From positions 1-9,697 of the forward strand of contig JAFAWI010000474.1 in the NCBI GenBank assembly GCA_019241915.1: a DNA stretch of 9,697 nucleotides, read 5' to 3'. Position numbers and translations under genes: made by a program. Below the pieces are notes generated by a model. The model was given only the letters and a program-made list of their open reading frames with translations. It was not told the DNA's origin and did no database searches. Position 1 is the first letter of the stretch; the number at the start of each line of letters is the position of its first letter. Source of the stretch: Alphaproteobacteria bacterium (GTDB lineage: Bacteria > Pseudomonadota > Alphaproteobacteria > ATCC43930 > CGMCC-115725). Below, piece after piece: positions 1 to 5,908 of this stretch.

Positions 1-377
1 ACCGCCGTCAGGTCGCACTGGATCTGCATCGGCGGGGTGAAGTCGCCGCTGGCGACGGTGTGGCGGGCGGGGCGCGAATGCGGGTCGGGAAACATCTCGA
101 CCCAGTATTTGTTGAGCGTCGGCCGCAGCGCGCGGTCGGTGATCCACACCGTCATCTTGATGATGTCGTCGGTCCTGCCGCCTGCGGTCTCGATGACGCG
201 ACGGACATTGGCGAACATCGCGGCACATTGCGCGTCGAGGTCCTCGGGCACCTTGCCGCTCGCCGGGTCAGCACCGGAGATCGCCCCCGACATGACAAAC
301 GGGCCAATGCGGCTCGCGCTCGGGATCGGGTTGACGTGCCGTGCGCCGGCAACGTCGATGCTGCGCCGCTTTTCCAT
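1..377 (-). CDS. RidA/YjgF/UK114-family protein (3' end beyond window)
   Basis: The minus-strand frame opens with ATG at 377-375 and stays open for 125 codons to the window edge. A GGGAGGG ribosome binding site lies about nine bases upstream. The protein follows the RidA layout: an opening beta strand around residues 24-34 (RIGPFVMSGAISG), a helix at 48-66 (DAQCAAMFANVRRVIETAG), then DDIIKMTVWITD at 70-81 and a closing PAR segment at 103-105. R105 matches the conserved arginine that holds the substrate carboxylate in RidA enamine/imine deaminases. The usual IEIEA segment reads MQIQC here (117-121), so both glutamates are glutamines. This makes it more likely a RidA paralogue than the housekeeping imine deaminase. 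It lies 91 bases after the cupredoxin gene and could share its transcript. Only a few C-terminal residues should be missing. The family is secure; the substrate is unknown. Confidence 0.88.
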   Translation of the reverse strand, partial: MEKRRSIDVAGARHVNPIPSASRIGPFVMSGAISGADPASGKVPEDLDAQCAAMFANVRRVIETAGGRTDDIIKMTVWITDRALRPTLNKYWVEMFPDPHSRPARHTVASGDFTPPMQIQCDLTA

Positions 378-387
378 GATGCGCCCT

Positions 388-427
388 CCCTGGCTTCGCT
401 GCGGATGCCCTGGCTTTGCTGCAGATG
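388..427. repeat. 20-bp tandem duplication between cupredoxin and ridA-like genes
   Basis: Two adjacent 20-base units, 388-407 and 408-427, both begin CCCTGGCTT and end in GATG. They differ at two positions (396/416 C or T, 403/423 G or A). The copy at 388 touches the region of the ridA-like ribosome binding site. This looks like a recent local duplication in the intergenic spacer. No function can be assigned. Confidence 0.75.
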
Positions 428-468
428 ATAGGGAGGCGGCGCCGGACCGGCAACGCCGGCTTCTCCGC

Positions 469-867
469 TCAAGGAGTAATCGTGATGTGTCCGGTCATGC
501 CCGCCCAATCGTGGTCCGAGCAGGTGAGCTTGTAGGAGCCGGGCGCGCCGGCGACAAAATAGAGGTCCTGGCGCCGGCCCGGCTGGATGACGATCTCGGT
601 GCGGTCCGGGTTGAGCGGCTTGGCGTCGCGCAGCTGGACGGCCTTGAAGAAATCGGGTGCGGTGAATTCGTGCGTCTCCTTGCCCTTGTTGTCGATACGC
701 AGGTGATAGGCAACGCCTTGATGAAAGCTGAGGCTGTTCGGGACAAATTTGTATTCCGTCGTGGTGACTCTGACGGTTTGCGCCGTCGACCAATCGGCGG
801 CAGCCGCACGCGGCGGCCCGGCGAACCAGATCGCCGCCAGCATCATGCCGCCAACAGCGCCTTTCAT
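469..867 (-). CDS. Periplasmic cupredoxin (blue copper domain protein)
   Basis: A 132-residue protein with an N-terminal signal sequence: lysine at residue 2, a hydrophobic stretch at about 7-17, and an AAAA cleavage region near 21-24. It should therefore be exported to the periplasm. The mature part is one cupredoxin domain. The type 1 copper ligands are visible: H66 in THEFTAPDFF, and C116, H119 and M124 in TCSDHDWAGM. The Cys +3 His, +8 Met spacing is that of plastocyanin. Proteins of this kind carry electrons or chaperone copper. The start codon overlaps the stop of the upstream nucleotide-sugar dehydrogenase (ATGA, 864-867), so translation is probably coupled, although the two products act in different compartments. 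No multicopper oxidase or cytochrome lies nearby, so the redox partner is unknown. The copper-protein call is firm; the role is not. Confidence 0.9.
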   Translation of the reverse strand: MKGAVGGMMLAAIWFAGPPRAAAADWSTAQTVRVTTTEYKFVPNSLSFHQGVAYHLRIDNKGKETHEFTAPDFFKAVQLRDAKPLNPDRTEIVIQPGRRQDLYFVAGAPGSYKLTCSDHDWAGMTGHITITP

Positions 868-2198
868 GCCTTTACCACGCGGTCGCTGACGATGCCGCGC
901 GCAGCGAAGGCGTTTCGGGTATCGATGAGCAACGGACAGTGCGCCGCAAGCAGCGCGTAATCGATCTCGTCGTGGTCGGTGCAGACAATAGCGATATCGA
1001 TAGCAGCCAATGTCTCCGCCGTCAGCGGCGCCGATTGCCGGCCGGTAAAACCGGGATGTTCGCGGGTCGGCACGATCTCCGGGAAGTACGGATCGTGAAA
1101 CGCAACGAGCGCGCCTCCGTTTTCCAGCAACTCCATGATCTTGAGCGCGGGACTTTCACGTAGATCGTCGACATTCTTTTTGTACGCGACACCGATCACA
1201 AGCACGCGCGCACCTTTGAGCGCGTGGCCGCGGCGGTCGTTCAACACCTGCATGGCTCTTTCGACGACACGGCGCGGCATCGCGGTATTGACCTCGCCGG
1301 CCAGCTCGATAAAGCGCGCACTGAGGTCGAACTCGCGCGCCTTCCAGGTCAGGTAAAACGGGTCGATCGGGATACAGTGCCCGCCGAGCCCGGGGCCCGG
1401 ATAAAACGGCATATAGCCGAATGGTTTGGTTTTTGCCGCCTCGATCACTTCCCAGACGTCGATGCCCATGGCCTCGTAGACGATTTTCAACTCGTTGACC
1501 AAGGCGATGTTGACCGAGCGGAAGATGTTCTCAGTCAGCTTGACCGCCTCGGCGACATCAACCGACGATACCGGAACAGCGCCGGCGCAGATCTCCTCGT
1601 ACAGCGCACAGGCGAGCCGCAGCGCCTCCGGCCCGTCACCGCCGACCACCTTGGGAATGTTGCGCGCGGCAAATTGCTGATTGCCGGGATCCTCGCGTTC
1701 CGGAGAATACGCAAGAAAGAAGTCGCGCCCGGAGCGGAGCCCGCCGCGTTCGAGGATCGGCCGCATCACCTCGCGTGTCGTGCCGGGATAGGTCGTCGAT
1801 TCAAGCACGACCAGCTGTCCGGCGCGCAGGTGCGGCGCGATGCTCTCGGTCGTGCTGACGACATAGGTCAGGTCCGGCTCGCGCTGGCGGGTCAGCGGCG
1901 TCGGTACGCAGAGCAGGATCGCGTCGGCGTCCGACAAGCGCGAGAAATCGGCGGTCGCGTCAAAACGGCCGGCGCGCCGCAGTTCGCCGATCGCCGCAGC
2001 AGGAATATGCCGAATGTACGATCCGCCGCGCGAGAGCACGTCGATCTTGTCCGCGTCGATGTCGAACCCAAGGGCGGTGAACCCCCGCTCCGCGACGGCC
2101 CGCGCCAGCGGTAACCCGACATAGCCGAGACCGATAATACCGACCCGCGCTTGATGCGCCCGAAACCGGTCCACCAGCGCATCGAGCGAAATCGACAT
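864..2198 (-). CDS. Nucleotide-sugar dehydrogenase (UDP-GlcNAc/UDP-ManNAc 6-dehydrogenase type)
   Basis: A 444-residue protein of the UDP-glucose/GDP-mannose dehydrogenase superfamily, which oxidises a nucleotide sugar to its uronate in two NAD-dependent steps for surface polysaccharide synthesis. The N-terminal Rossmann motif GLGYVG is at 23-28, STTYPGTT at 134-141, and the catalytic lysine/asparagine helix AVKLTENIFRSVN at 218-230 (K220, N224). The catalytic cysteine is C275 in GPGLGGHCIPIDP, and the C-terminal domain motif VLVIGVAYKKNVDDLRESP is at 332-350. The GGHCIPIDP form and the length resemble WbpA/WecC/TviB enzymes more than UDP-glucose dehydrogenase. I chose the ATG at 2198 because the only upstream ATG (2243) falls inside the predicted -10 box. 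The reading frame stays open to 2681, but that stretch crosses the ompA terminator and 3' end and is not family sequence. The 3' end overlaps the cupredoxin gene by four bases. No glycosyltransferases are in view. Confidence 0.93.
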   Translation of the reverse strand: MSISLDALVDRFRAHQARVGIIGLGYVGLPLARAVAERGFTALGFDIDADKIDVLSRGGSYIRHIPAAAIGELRRAGRFDATADFSRLSDADAILLCVPTPLTRQREPDLTYVVSTTESIAPHLRAGQLVVLESTTYPGTTREVMRPILERGGLRSGRDFFLAYSPEREDPGNQQFAARNIPKVVGGDGPEALRLACALYEEICAGAVPVSSVDVAEAVKLTENIFRSVNIALVNELKIVYEAMGIDVWEVIEAAKTKPFGYMPFYPGPGLGGHCIPIDPFYLTWKAREFDLSARFIELAGEVNTAMPRRVVERAMQVLNDRRGHALKGARVLVIGVAYKKNVDDLRESPALKIMELLENGGALVAFHDPYFPEIVPTREHPGFTGRQSAPLTAETLAAIDIAIVCTDHDEIDYALLAAHCPLLIDTRNAFAARGIVSDRVVKA

Positions 2199-2241
2199 CT
2201 TCGACCAGCCCTGCCGCCGCGCTGCACGCACGAGCCGTGCC

Positions 2242-2270
2242 ATTGTTCGAATAACCGGCGTTGGCGTCAA
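2242..2270 (-). promoter_or_regulatory. Predicted sigma70-type promoter for the nucleotide-sugar dehydrogenase operon
   Basis: On the minus strand TTGACG (2270-2265) is followed after 17 bases by AACAAT (2247-2242): five of six and four of six matches to the -35 and -10 consensus with ideal spacing. Transcription would begin near 2235, leaving a leader of about 37 bases before the ATG at 2198. A GCACG-GCT-CGTGC hairpin (2228-2240) lies at the start of the leader. The site lies just past the ompA terminator, as expected for an independent unit. Confidence 0.5.
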
Positions 2271-2323
2271 ATCAGGCGGCGTTTCCTCCGCCGCGACACG
2301 ACGCCGGCTTGGGATTTCGCCGC

Positions 2324-2355
2324 AAAAACGAACGAGGCGGCCAGAGGCCGCCTCG
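2324..2355 (-). terminator. Rho-independent terminator of the ompA-type gene
   Basis: On the minus strand a perfect 10-bp GC stem (2346-2355 with 2333-2342) closes a three-base loop. It is followed after a few bases by TTCGTTTTT (tract at 2328-2324). An extra A-T pair extends the stem to 11. It begins 23 bases after the ompA-type stop codon. This is the clearest terminator in the window. Confidence 0.9.
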
Positions 2356-2377
2356 TCGCATTCGGTGGACCGTCCGG

Positions 2378-3661
2378 TTACGGAGAGACGATCTCGACGC
2401 GGCGGTTCTGCGGCTCGCGCACGCCGTCCGCCGTCGGCACACGGTTGTCGTTCTCGCCGCGGCCGCTGACCGCCATTTGCTCGCGCGGCACGCCCTGCGC
2501 CGCCAGCGCCTTTGCGACGTTGTTGGCACGCCGCTCCGAGAGCCGCTGGTTGTATCCGGGCGAACCCGAACGGTCGGTATAGCCGGTGACCTGGATCTGC
2601 ACCGGAGCGCCCGACCTGTACGCCGCGGCGGCCTGCGCGATGATCTGCTGGCCTTCCGGCGTAACGGTGTCGCGATCCCAATCGAAGAACACGATGAACA
2701 CCTTCGGCGGGGCCGGCGGCGGCGGCGCCGGCGCGGCGACCGGAGCAGGCGGCGGCGGCGGCGCACCGAAGTGATAGTTCAGCTTGACCACGAAGGAATG
2801 CTCTTCAAGGCCAACGCGGGCAGAGACCGGCGCGAACGCAAACGCCGGGGCAGCCGCAGTCCCGGTCGATACCGTCGCCAGGGTGCCGAGGGCCAACGTG
2901 TCCTTGCCGTAATCCGAGTAGCGGTACTCGGCGCCGAGGCCCCATGCCGGGGTCAGCGCATATTCGAGCCCCATGCCGACGGTCCAGCCGACCAACGTGG
3001 TCGAATTCGACGCGGCGGAGGCGGGGAACGTCACACCGCCGGGGCCCGGAACCGAGACGAAGTTGGTGTTCACCCGGGCATCGGCAAAAGCAACGCCGCC
3101 GGTGATGTACGGCAGCACCGGACCCCAGGCATAACCGAGCCGCAACCGACCCGACCCGTTATACCGCGACCGCGCGCGGAACGAGTCGCCGGCGACGAAC
3201 GGACCGGCGAACGGGTTATTGAGCGGCGCGACACCCAGGATCGTCGTGGTGTCGACGTCGCTGTTGCCCTTCATGTCGACTTCGGCGCCGATCACCCAGT
3301 TGCTCGGCAGCTGCCAGTTATAGCCGATCTGGCCGCCGGCGCCGACGCCGCCGTGGATATTCCGGTACAGCCGAACCGAGGCTGGGCCGGTACCCGGCAC
3401 GCCGGCAAAACCCGGGGTGGGGCCGATATTGACCGAACCGGGGAACCTGCCCCAATCGCCACCCACCTCGGCACCGGCATAGAGGCCGGTCCAATTCATC
3501 GCCGAGACCATCATCGGCGCCGGCGGCGGAGCCATCGGCGGCGGTGGAGCCATCGGCGGCGGCGGCGCCGGCGGTGGCGGCGCTGGCGACATTTGCGCTA
3601 CAGCAGGAGCCATACCTGTCAGCAGCAACGCCGCCGCGGCTCCGCTCGTTGTAAAGCGCAT
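2378..3661 (-). CDS. OmpA-family outer membrane protein with proline-rich linkers
   Basis: A 427-residue outer-membrane protein. Residues 1-22 form a signal peptide with an AVA cleavage site. A proline-rich segment (26-49) precedes an eight-strand-type beta barrel that starts at NWTGLYAGAEVGG (56-68) and ends near YHFG (about 295-298). A second proline-rich linker spans 299-319. The C-terminal OmpA peptidoglycan-binding domain runs 320-427. D363 in TGYTDRSG and R378 in LSERRA line up with E. coli OmpA D271 and R286, which bind diaminopimelate. The protein should tether the outer membrane to the cell wall. The start is the ATG at 3661, five bases after GGAGG. A TTG twelve bases further up would put that ribosome binding site inside the gene. 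It has its own promoter and terminator. The barrel resembles alphaproteobacterial Omp25/31 proteins; pore activity is not established. Confidence 0.95.
   Translation of the reverse strand: MRFTTSGAAAALLLTGMAPAVAQMSPAPPPPAPPPPMAPPPPMAPPPAPMMVSAMNWTGLYAGAEVGGDWGRFPGSVNIGPTPGFAGVPGTGPASVRLYRNIHGGVGAGGQIGYNWQLPSNWVIGAEVDMKGNSDVDTTTILGVAPLNNPFAGPFVAGDSFRARSRYNGSGRLRLGYAWGPVLPYITGGVAFADARVNTNFVSVPGPGGVTFPASAASNSTTLVGWTVGMGLEYALTPAWGLGAEYRYSDYGKDTLALGTLATVSTGTAAAPAFAFAPVSARVGLEEHSFVVKLNYHFGAPPPPPAPVAAPAPPPPAPPKVFIVFFDWDRDTVTPEGQQIIAQAAAAYRSGAPVQIQVTGYTDRSGSPGYNQRLSERRANNVAKALAAQGVPREQMAVSGRGENDNRVPTADGVREPQNRRVEIVSP
3528..3563. repeat. 18-bp tandem repeat in the ompA-type proline-rich segment
   Basis: Units 3528-3545 and 3546-3563 are 18 bases each and differ only at the last base. 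They encode repeated PPPPMA-type hexapeptides just after the signal peptide. The repeat is in frame (6 codons), so unit gain or loss would change linker length without breaking the gene. Confidence 0.8.
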
Positions 3662-3663
3662 TA

Positions 3664-3671
3664 CCCCCTCC
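3664..3671 (-). promoter_or_regulatory. Strong ribosome binding site fixing the ompA-type start
   Basis: GGAGGGGG on the minus strand. The GGAGG core ends five bases before the ATG at 3661. It decides against the in-frame TTG at 3673, which overlaps it. Confidence 0.85.
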
Positions 3672-3694
3672 AATTCTGCGAATAAGACTGTCGC

Positions 3695-3723
3695 AGTATC
3701 ATCATCTTGGAGGGTAGGGTCAA
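3695..3723 (-). promoter_or_regulatory. Predicted sigma70-type promoter of the ompA-type gene
   Basis: On the minus strand TTGACC (3723-3718) is followed after 17 bases by GATACT (3700-3695). This predicts a start near 3688 and a leader of about 27 bases. Upstream, toward 3763, the 236-base spacer is noticeably more AT-rich than the genes. It holds an ATCAA-CT-TTGAT inverted repeat (3752-3763) and a GTAAAC direct repeat (3825-3830, 3836-3841) that could be regulator sites. I see no small gene in 3662-3897. Confidence 0.5.
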
Positions 3724-3897
3724 CTAATGGAGCGATTGGGCTGGGGTGCAGATCAACTTTGATTAGATCGCTGTGGCAATAAAGTCACATGTTGCTCAAA
3801 AAGACCGCTCGCCTAGGGCCGGAAGTAAACAAGGCGTAAACGCCGCGCCGCGCCGAGCGCGGTTTTGGACGCCGTTTTGCTACGAATCGGCCGCGCC

Positions 3898-4623
3898 CTA
3901 GAGCCCCGCGCGCGTCACCGCCACTTCGCCCCCCGAATGCAGCCGCACCAGGTTGACCGACTTCGCCCAATCCGGGGAGCCCGAATAGAACGCCGGAATG
4001 CGCCCGTCGCCGACCTGCGCCGGCCGATCCCAGTGCCCCAGCGCCACGTAATCCGCGCCAGTCGCCGCGATCGCCGCGTCGCTGATCAGCCAGGACGGGC
4101 GCAGCGGATCGTGCCAGGTTTCCGGCGGCTCGTAATGGCCGTGGCCGATGCAGATTTGCCACCGGGTTGTGCGCGGCCGCGGATTTTGGAGCGGCGCCAT
4201 GTCGCGATAGTCGCGGTGCGGATTGCCCCAAATCTCCAGCCCGTGCCGCTCGAAGCGGACCGCCCCGTCATCGCCGAGGCCGAGGACGTGCAATCCCGGG
4301 ATAGCGCCGTAACCGCCGCGAGCGTAGACCGAATCGGCGGTCAGCGGGTCGTGGTTGCCAGGCAGCAGCACGACCGGCGGCCCGGCCTCGGCCAGCAGCC
4401 GCCCGGCGCGCTCGACAGTCTCGCCGGTGACCATGTGGTTATCGAACGTGTCGCCGGCGAGAATCACCGCATCGGCCTCGACGCGGCGGGCAAAAGCCAG
4501 CACCGCGCGCAATCCCCCGGTGCCGTCGCCGCCGTGCTGCGCGGCGATGCGGCCATCGTCGACATGCAGATCGGAACTATGGACGAGAGTGACCTCGCCC
4601 CCATTGATTTGCAGGTCGCTCAA
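3898..4623 (-). CDS. Calcineurin-like metallophosphoesterase (SbcD/YkuE type)
   Basis: A 241-residue two-metal phosphoesterase. The family motifs appear in order: SDLHVDD (D18, H20), LAGDTFDN (D58, N62), LPGNHD (89-92), IGHGHY (H161, H163) and ALGHWD (H197). All metal-ligand blocks are present, so the enzyme should be active; the family cleaves phosphomonoesters, phosphodiesters or nucleotides, and the substrate cannot be read from sequence. The frame is open upstream to 4725 but has no ATG until there, and that N-terminal stretch is basic filler overlapping the cinA-like gene. The TTG at 4623, two bases after the cinA-like stop, gives a natural start (MSDLQINGGEVTLVHSSDLH) preceded by a weak AAAGAAA-like site. 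Translation is probably coupled to the upstream gene. It is the last gene of the four-gene run and no convincing terminator follows. Confidence 0.88.
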   Translation of the reverse strand: MSDLQINGGEVTLVHSSDLHVDDGRIAAQHGGDGTGGLRAVLAFARRVEADAVILAGDTFDNHMVTGETVERAGRLLAEAGPPVVLLPGNHDPLTADSVYARGGYGAIPGLHVLGLGDDGAVRFERHGLEIWGNPHRDYRDMAPLQNPRPRTTRWQICIGHGHYEPPETWHDPLRPSWLISDAAIAATGADYVALGHWDRPAQVGDGRIPAFYSGSPDWAKSVNLVRLHSGGEVAVTRAGL

Positions 4624-4625
4624 TT

Positions 4626-5894
4626 TCAGTTTCTTTCGAAATCGATGCGTTCGCTGACCGGCAGGCCGTGGAGATAGCGGCGCAGGCAGTCGAGCCCGAG
4701 CTCGACCGCGCCGAGCCGCACCCACTCGCGTCCGCCGAGGATTCGCGAGCGCCGCGATTCGACATGGTCCCCGGCGGCGATGCCGATGCAGATCGTACCG
4801 CCGAAATCGATCCGGTCGGGACCGGTGTCGAGATCGATCAACACCGCCAGCGCGTGGCTGGCGCCGCTTTGGCGGCGGGCGGCTCGGGCCACTGCCTCGG
4901 CAGTCTCGTTGGTAATGTCCAACGGCTCGCCGCCGGCGAGGCCGACCGCGTCGCAGATTTGCGTGAGATCGCGCGAGACCACGCCGCGGCGCAGCACCCC
5001 TTCTGCACCCGGCAACGGCAGCAGGCGCGCCGCCATCTGGCCTCCGGTAAAGGTCTCGACCAGCGCCAACGAGCCTTCCGCCCGTTGCAGCGCCTTGAGG
5101 ATCACCCCCTCAAGCGTGTCGTCATCCTCGGCCAGGATGAAATTGCCGAGCCGTTTTCGCACTTCGGCGATGACGGGGCCCAGTTTCTGGTCGATATCGG
5201 CGTGGTTGGCGCCGCGCACCGTGAGCTTGGTCTCGATCTGCGGATAGTGCGCACGGAAGCCCAGCTTGGCGCTGCCGTCCGGCACCAGCTCCTCGACTCC
5301 CTGCAGCAGCTGGTCGACATGCGATTCGCCGAGACCGTAGGAATGAAAGCGCTTCAGGTGGATCGCGCCCGGGGTGCCGCCCTTCGCCAGCAGACGCGGG
5401 ATGATCTGTTCTTCCAGCATGCGGCGCAGCTCGCGCGGCACGCCCGGCGTGAAGAAGAAGCGCGCCTTGCCGATATCCATCGCAAAGCCGCAGGCGGTGC
5501 CGATCGGGTTGTCGAGAATCTCCGCGGTGGCCGGCAGCATCGCCTGCTTGCGATTGTTGGACGACATCACCCGGCTGCGGCGGGCGAAGAAGGCTTCCAT
5601 CGTCGCCAGCCATTCTTCGTTGAGCACGAGGTCGACGCCGGCGGCCTTGGCGGCTATCTCCTGCGACAGATCGTCGACCGTCGGCCCCAACCCGCCATTG
5701 ACGATCACCGCGTCCGCCCGACGGCTGGCGTGCAGAAACGCGTCGAGCAGCGTCTCGCGGTCGTCGCCCACCGTGGTCCCCCAGCGCACCGCCAGCCCGA
5801 CATCCTCGAGCTTCTGCGTCATGTAGCTGAAGTTGGTGTTGACGATCTTGCCGGTAAGGACTTCGTCGCCGGTGCAGATGACCTCGATTTGCAT
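4626..5894 (-). CDS. CinA-family protein with eroded C-terminal amidohydrolase site
   Basis: A 422-residue protein with the full CinA layout. The N-terminal MoaB/MoeA-like domain (about 1-165) carries CTGDEVLTGKIVNTN (7-21), GGLGPTVDDL (67-76), NPIGTACGF (129-137) and FTPGVPREL (148-156). This domain is linked to ADP-ribose pyrophosphatase activity in characterised CinA proteins. A KH-like middle (about 180-260) follows, then a PncC/CinA C-terminal domain (about 270-410). In active PncC domains the latter has ESCTGG, a GGVVxYSNxxK block and a TGIAGPxGG loop, and converts NMN to nicotinate mononucleotide. Here these read ETFTGG (280-285), RGVVSRDL (303-310) and a shortened DTGPDRIDFGG, so the second activity is probably lost. 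The ATG at 5894 is 14 bases after the SMP-30 stop. The frame stays open to 6773, but that extension overlaps SMP-30. The gene may retain only the N-terminal function. Confidence 0.9.
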   Translation of the reverse strand: MQIEVICTGDEVLTGKIVNTNFSYMTQKLEDVGLAVRWGTTVGDDRETLLDAFLHASRRADAVIVNGGLGPTVDDLSQEIAAKAAGVDLVLNEEWLATMEAFFARRSRVMSSNNRKQAMLPATAEILDNPIGTACGFAMDIGKARFFFTPGVPRELRRMLEEQIIPRLLAKGGTPGAIHLKRFHSYGLGESHVDQLLQGVEELVPDGSAKLGFRAHYPQIETKLTVRGANHADIDQKLGPVIAEVRKRLGNFILAEDDDTLEGVILKALQRAEGSLALVETFTGGQMAARLLPLPGAEGVLRRGVVSRDLTQICDAVGLAGGEPLDITNETAEAVARAARRQSGASHALAVLIDLDTGPDRIDFGGTICIGIAAGDHVESRRSRILGGREWVRLGAVELGLDCLRRYLHGLPVSERIDFERN

Positions 5895-5908
5895 CGTCCC
5901 GTCCGCCG

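Noticed and set aside
152..793. 213-codon minus-strand open frame across the cupredoxin and ridA-like genes
   Set aside because: Out of frame with both, Arg/Ser/Pro-rich, and without a domain; the two real genes explain the region.
1224..2114. 296-codon plus-strand open frame antisense to the nucleotide-sugar dehydrogenase
   Set aside because: Composition is that of a reverse shadow, with no family similarity.
2199..2681. In-frame N-terminal extension of the nucleotide-sugar dehydrogenase
   Set aside because: It would run through the ompA 3' end, terminator and the predicted promoter; the ATG at 2243 overlaps the -10 box, and the extension has no family sequence.
2261..3685. 474-codon plus-strand open frame antisense to the ompA-type gene
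   Set aside because: Its translation is a run of Arg/His-rich low-complexity text from reading GC-rich proline codons backwards; no domain or ribosome binding site, and the minus-strand gene is unmistakable.
3848..3862. CCGCGC-CGA-GCGCGG hairpin followed by TTTT on the plus strand, as a terminator
   Set aside because: The T run is on the plus side while the adjacent gene is on the minus strand, so it does not terminate the phosphoesterase mRNA, and no plus-strand transcript is evident.
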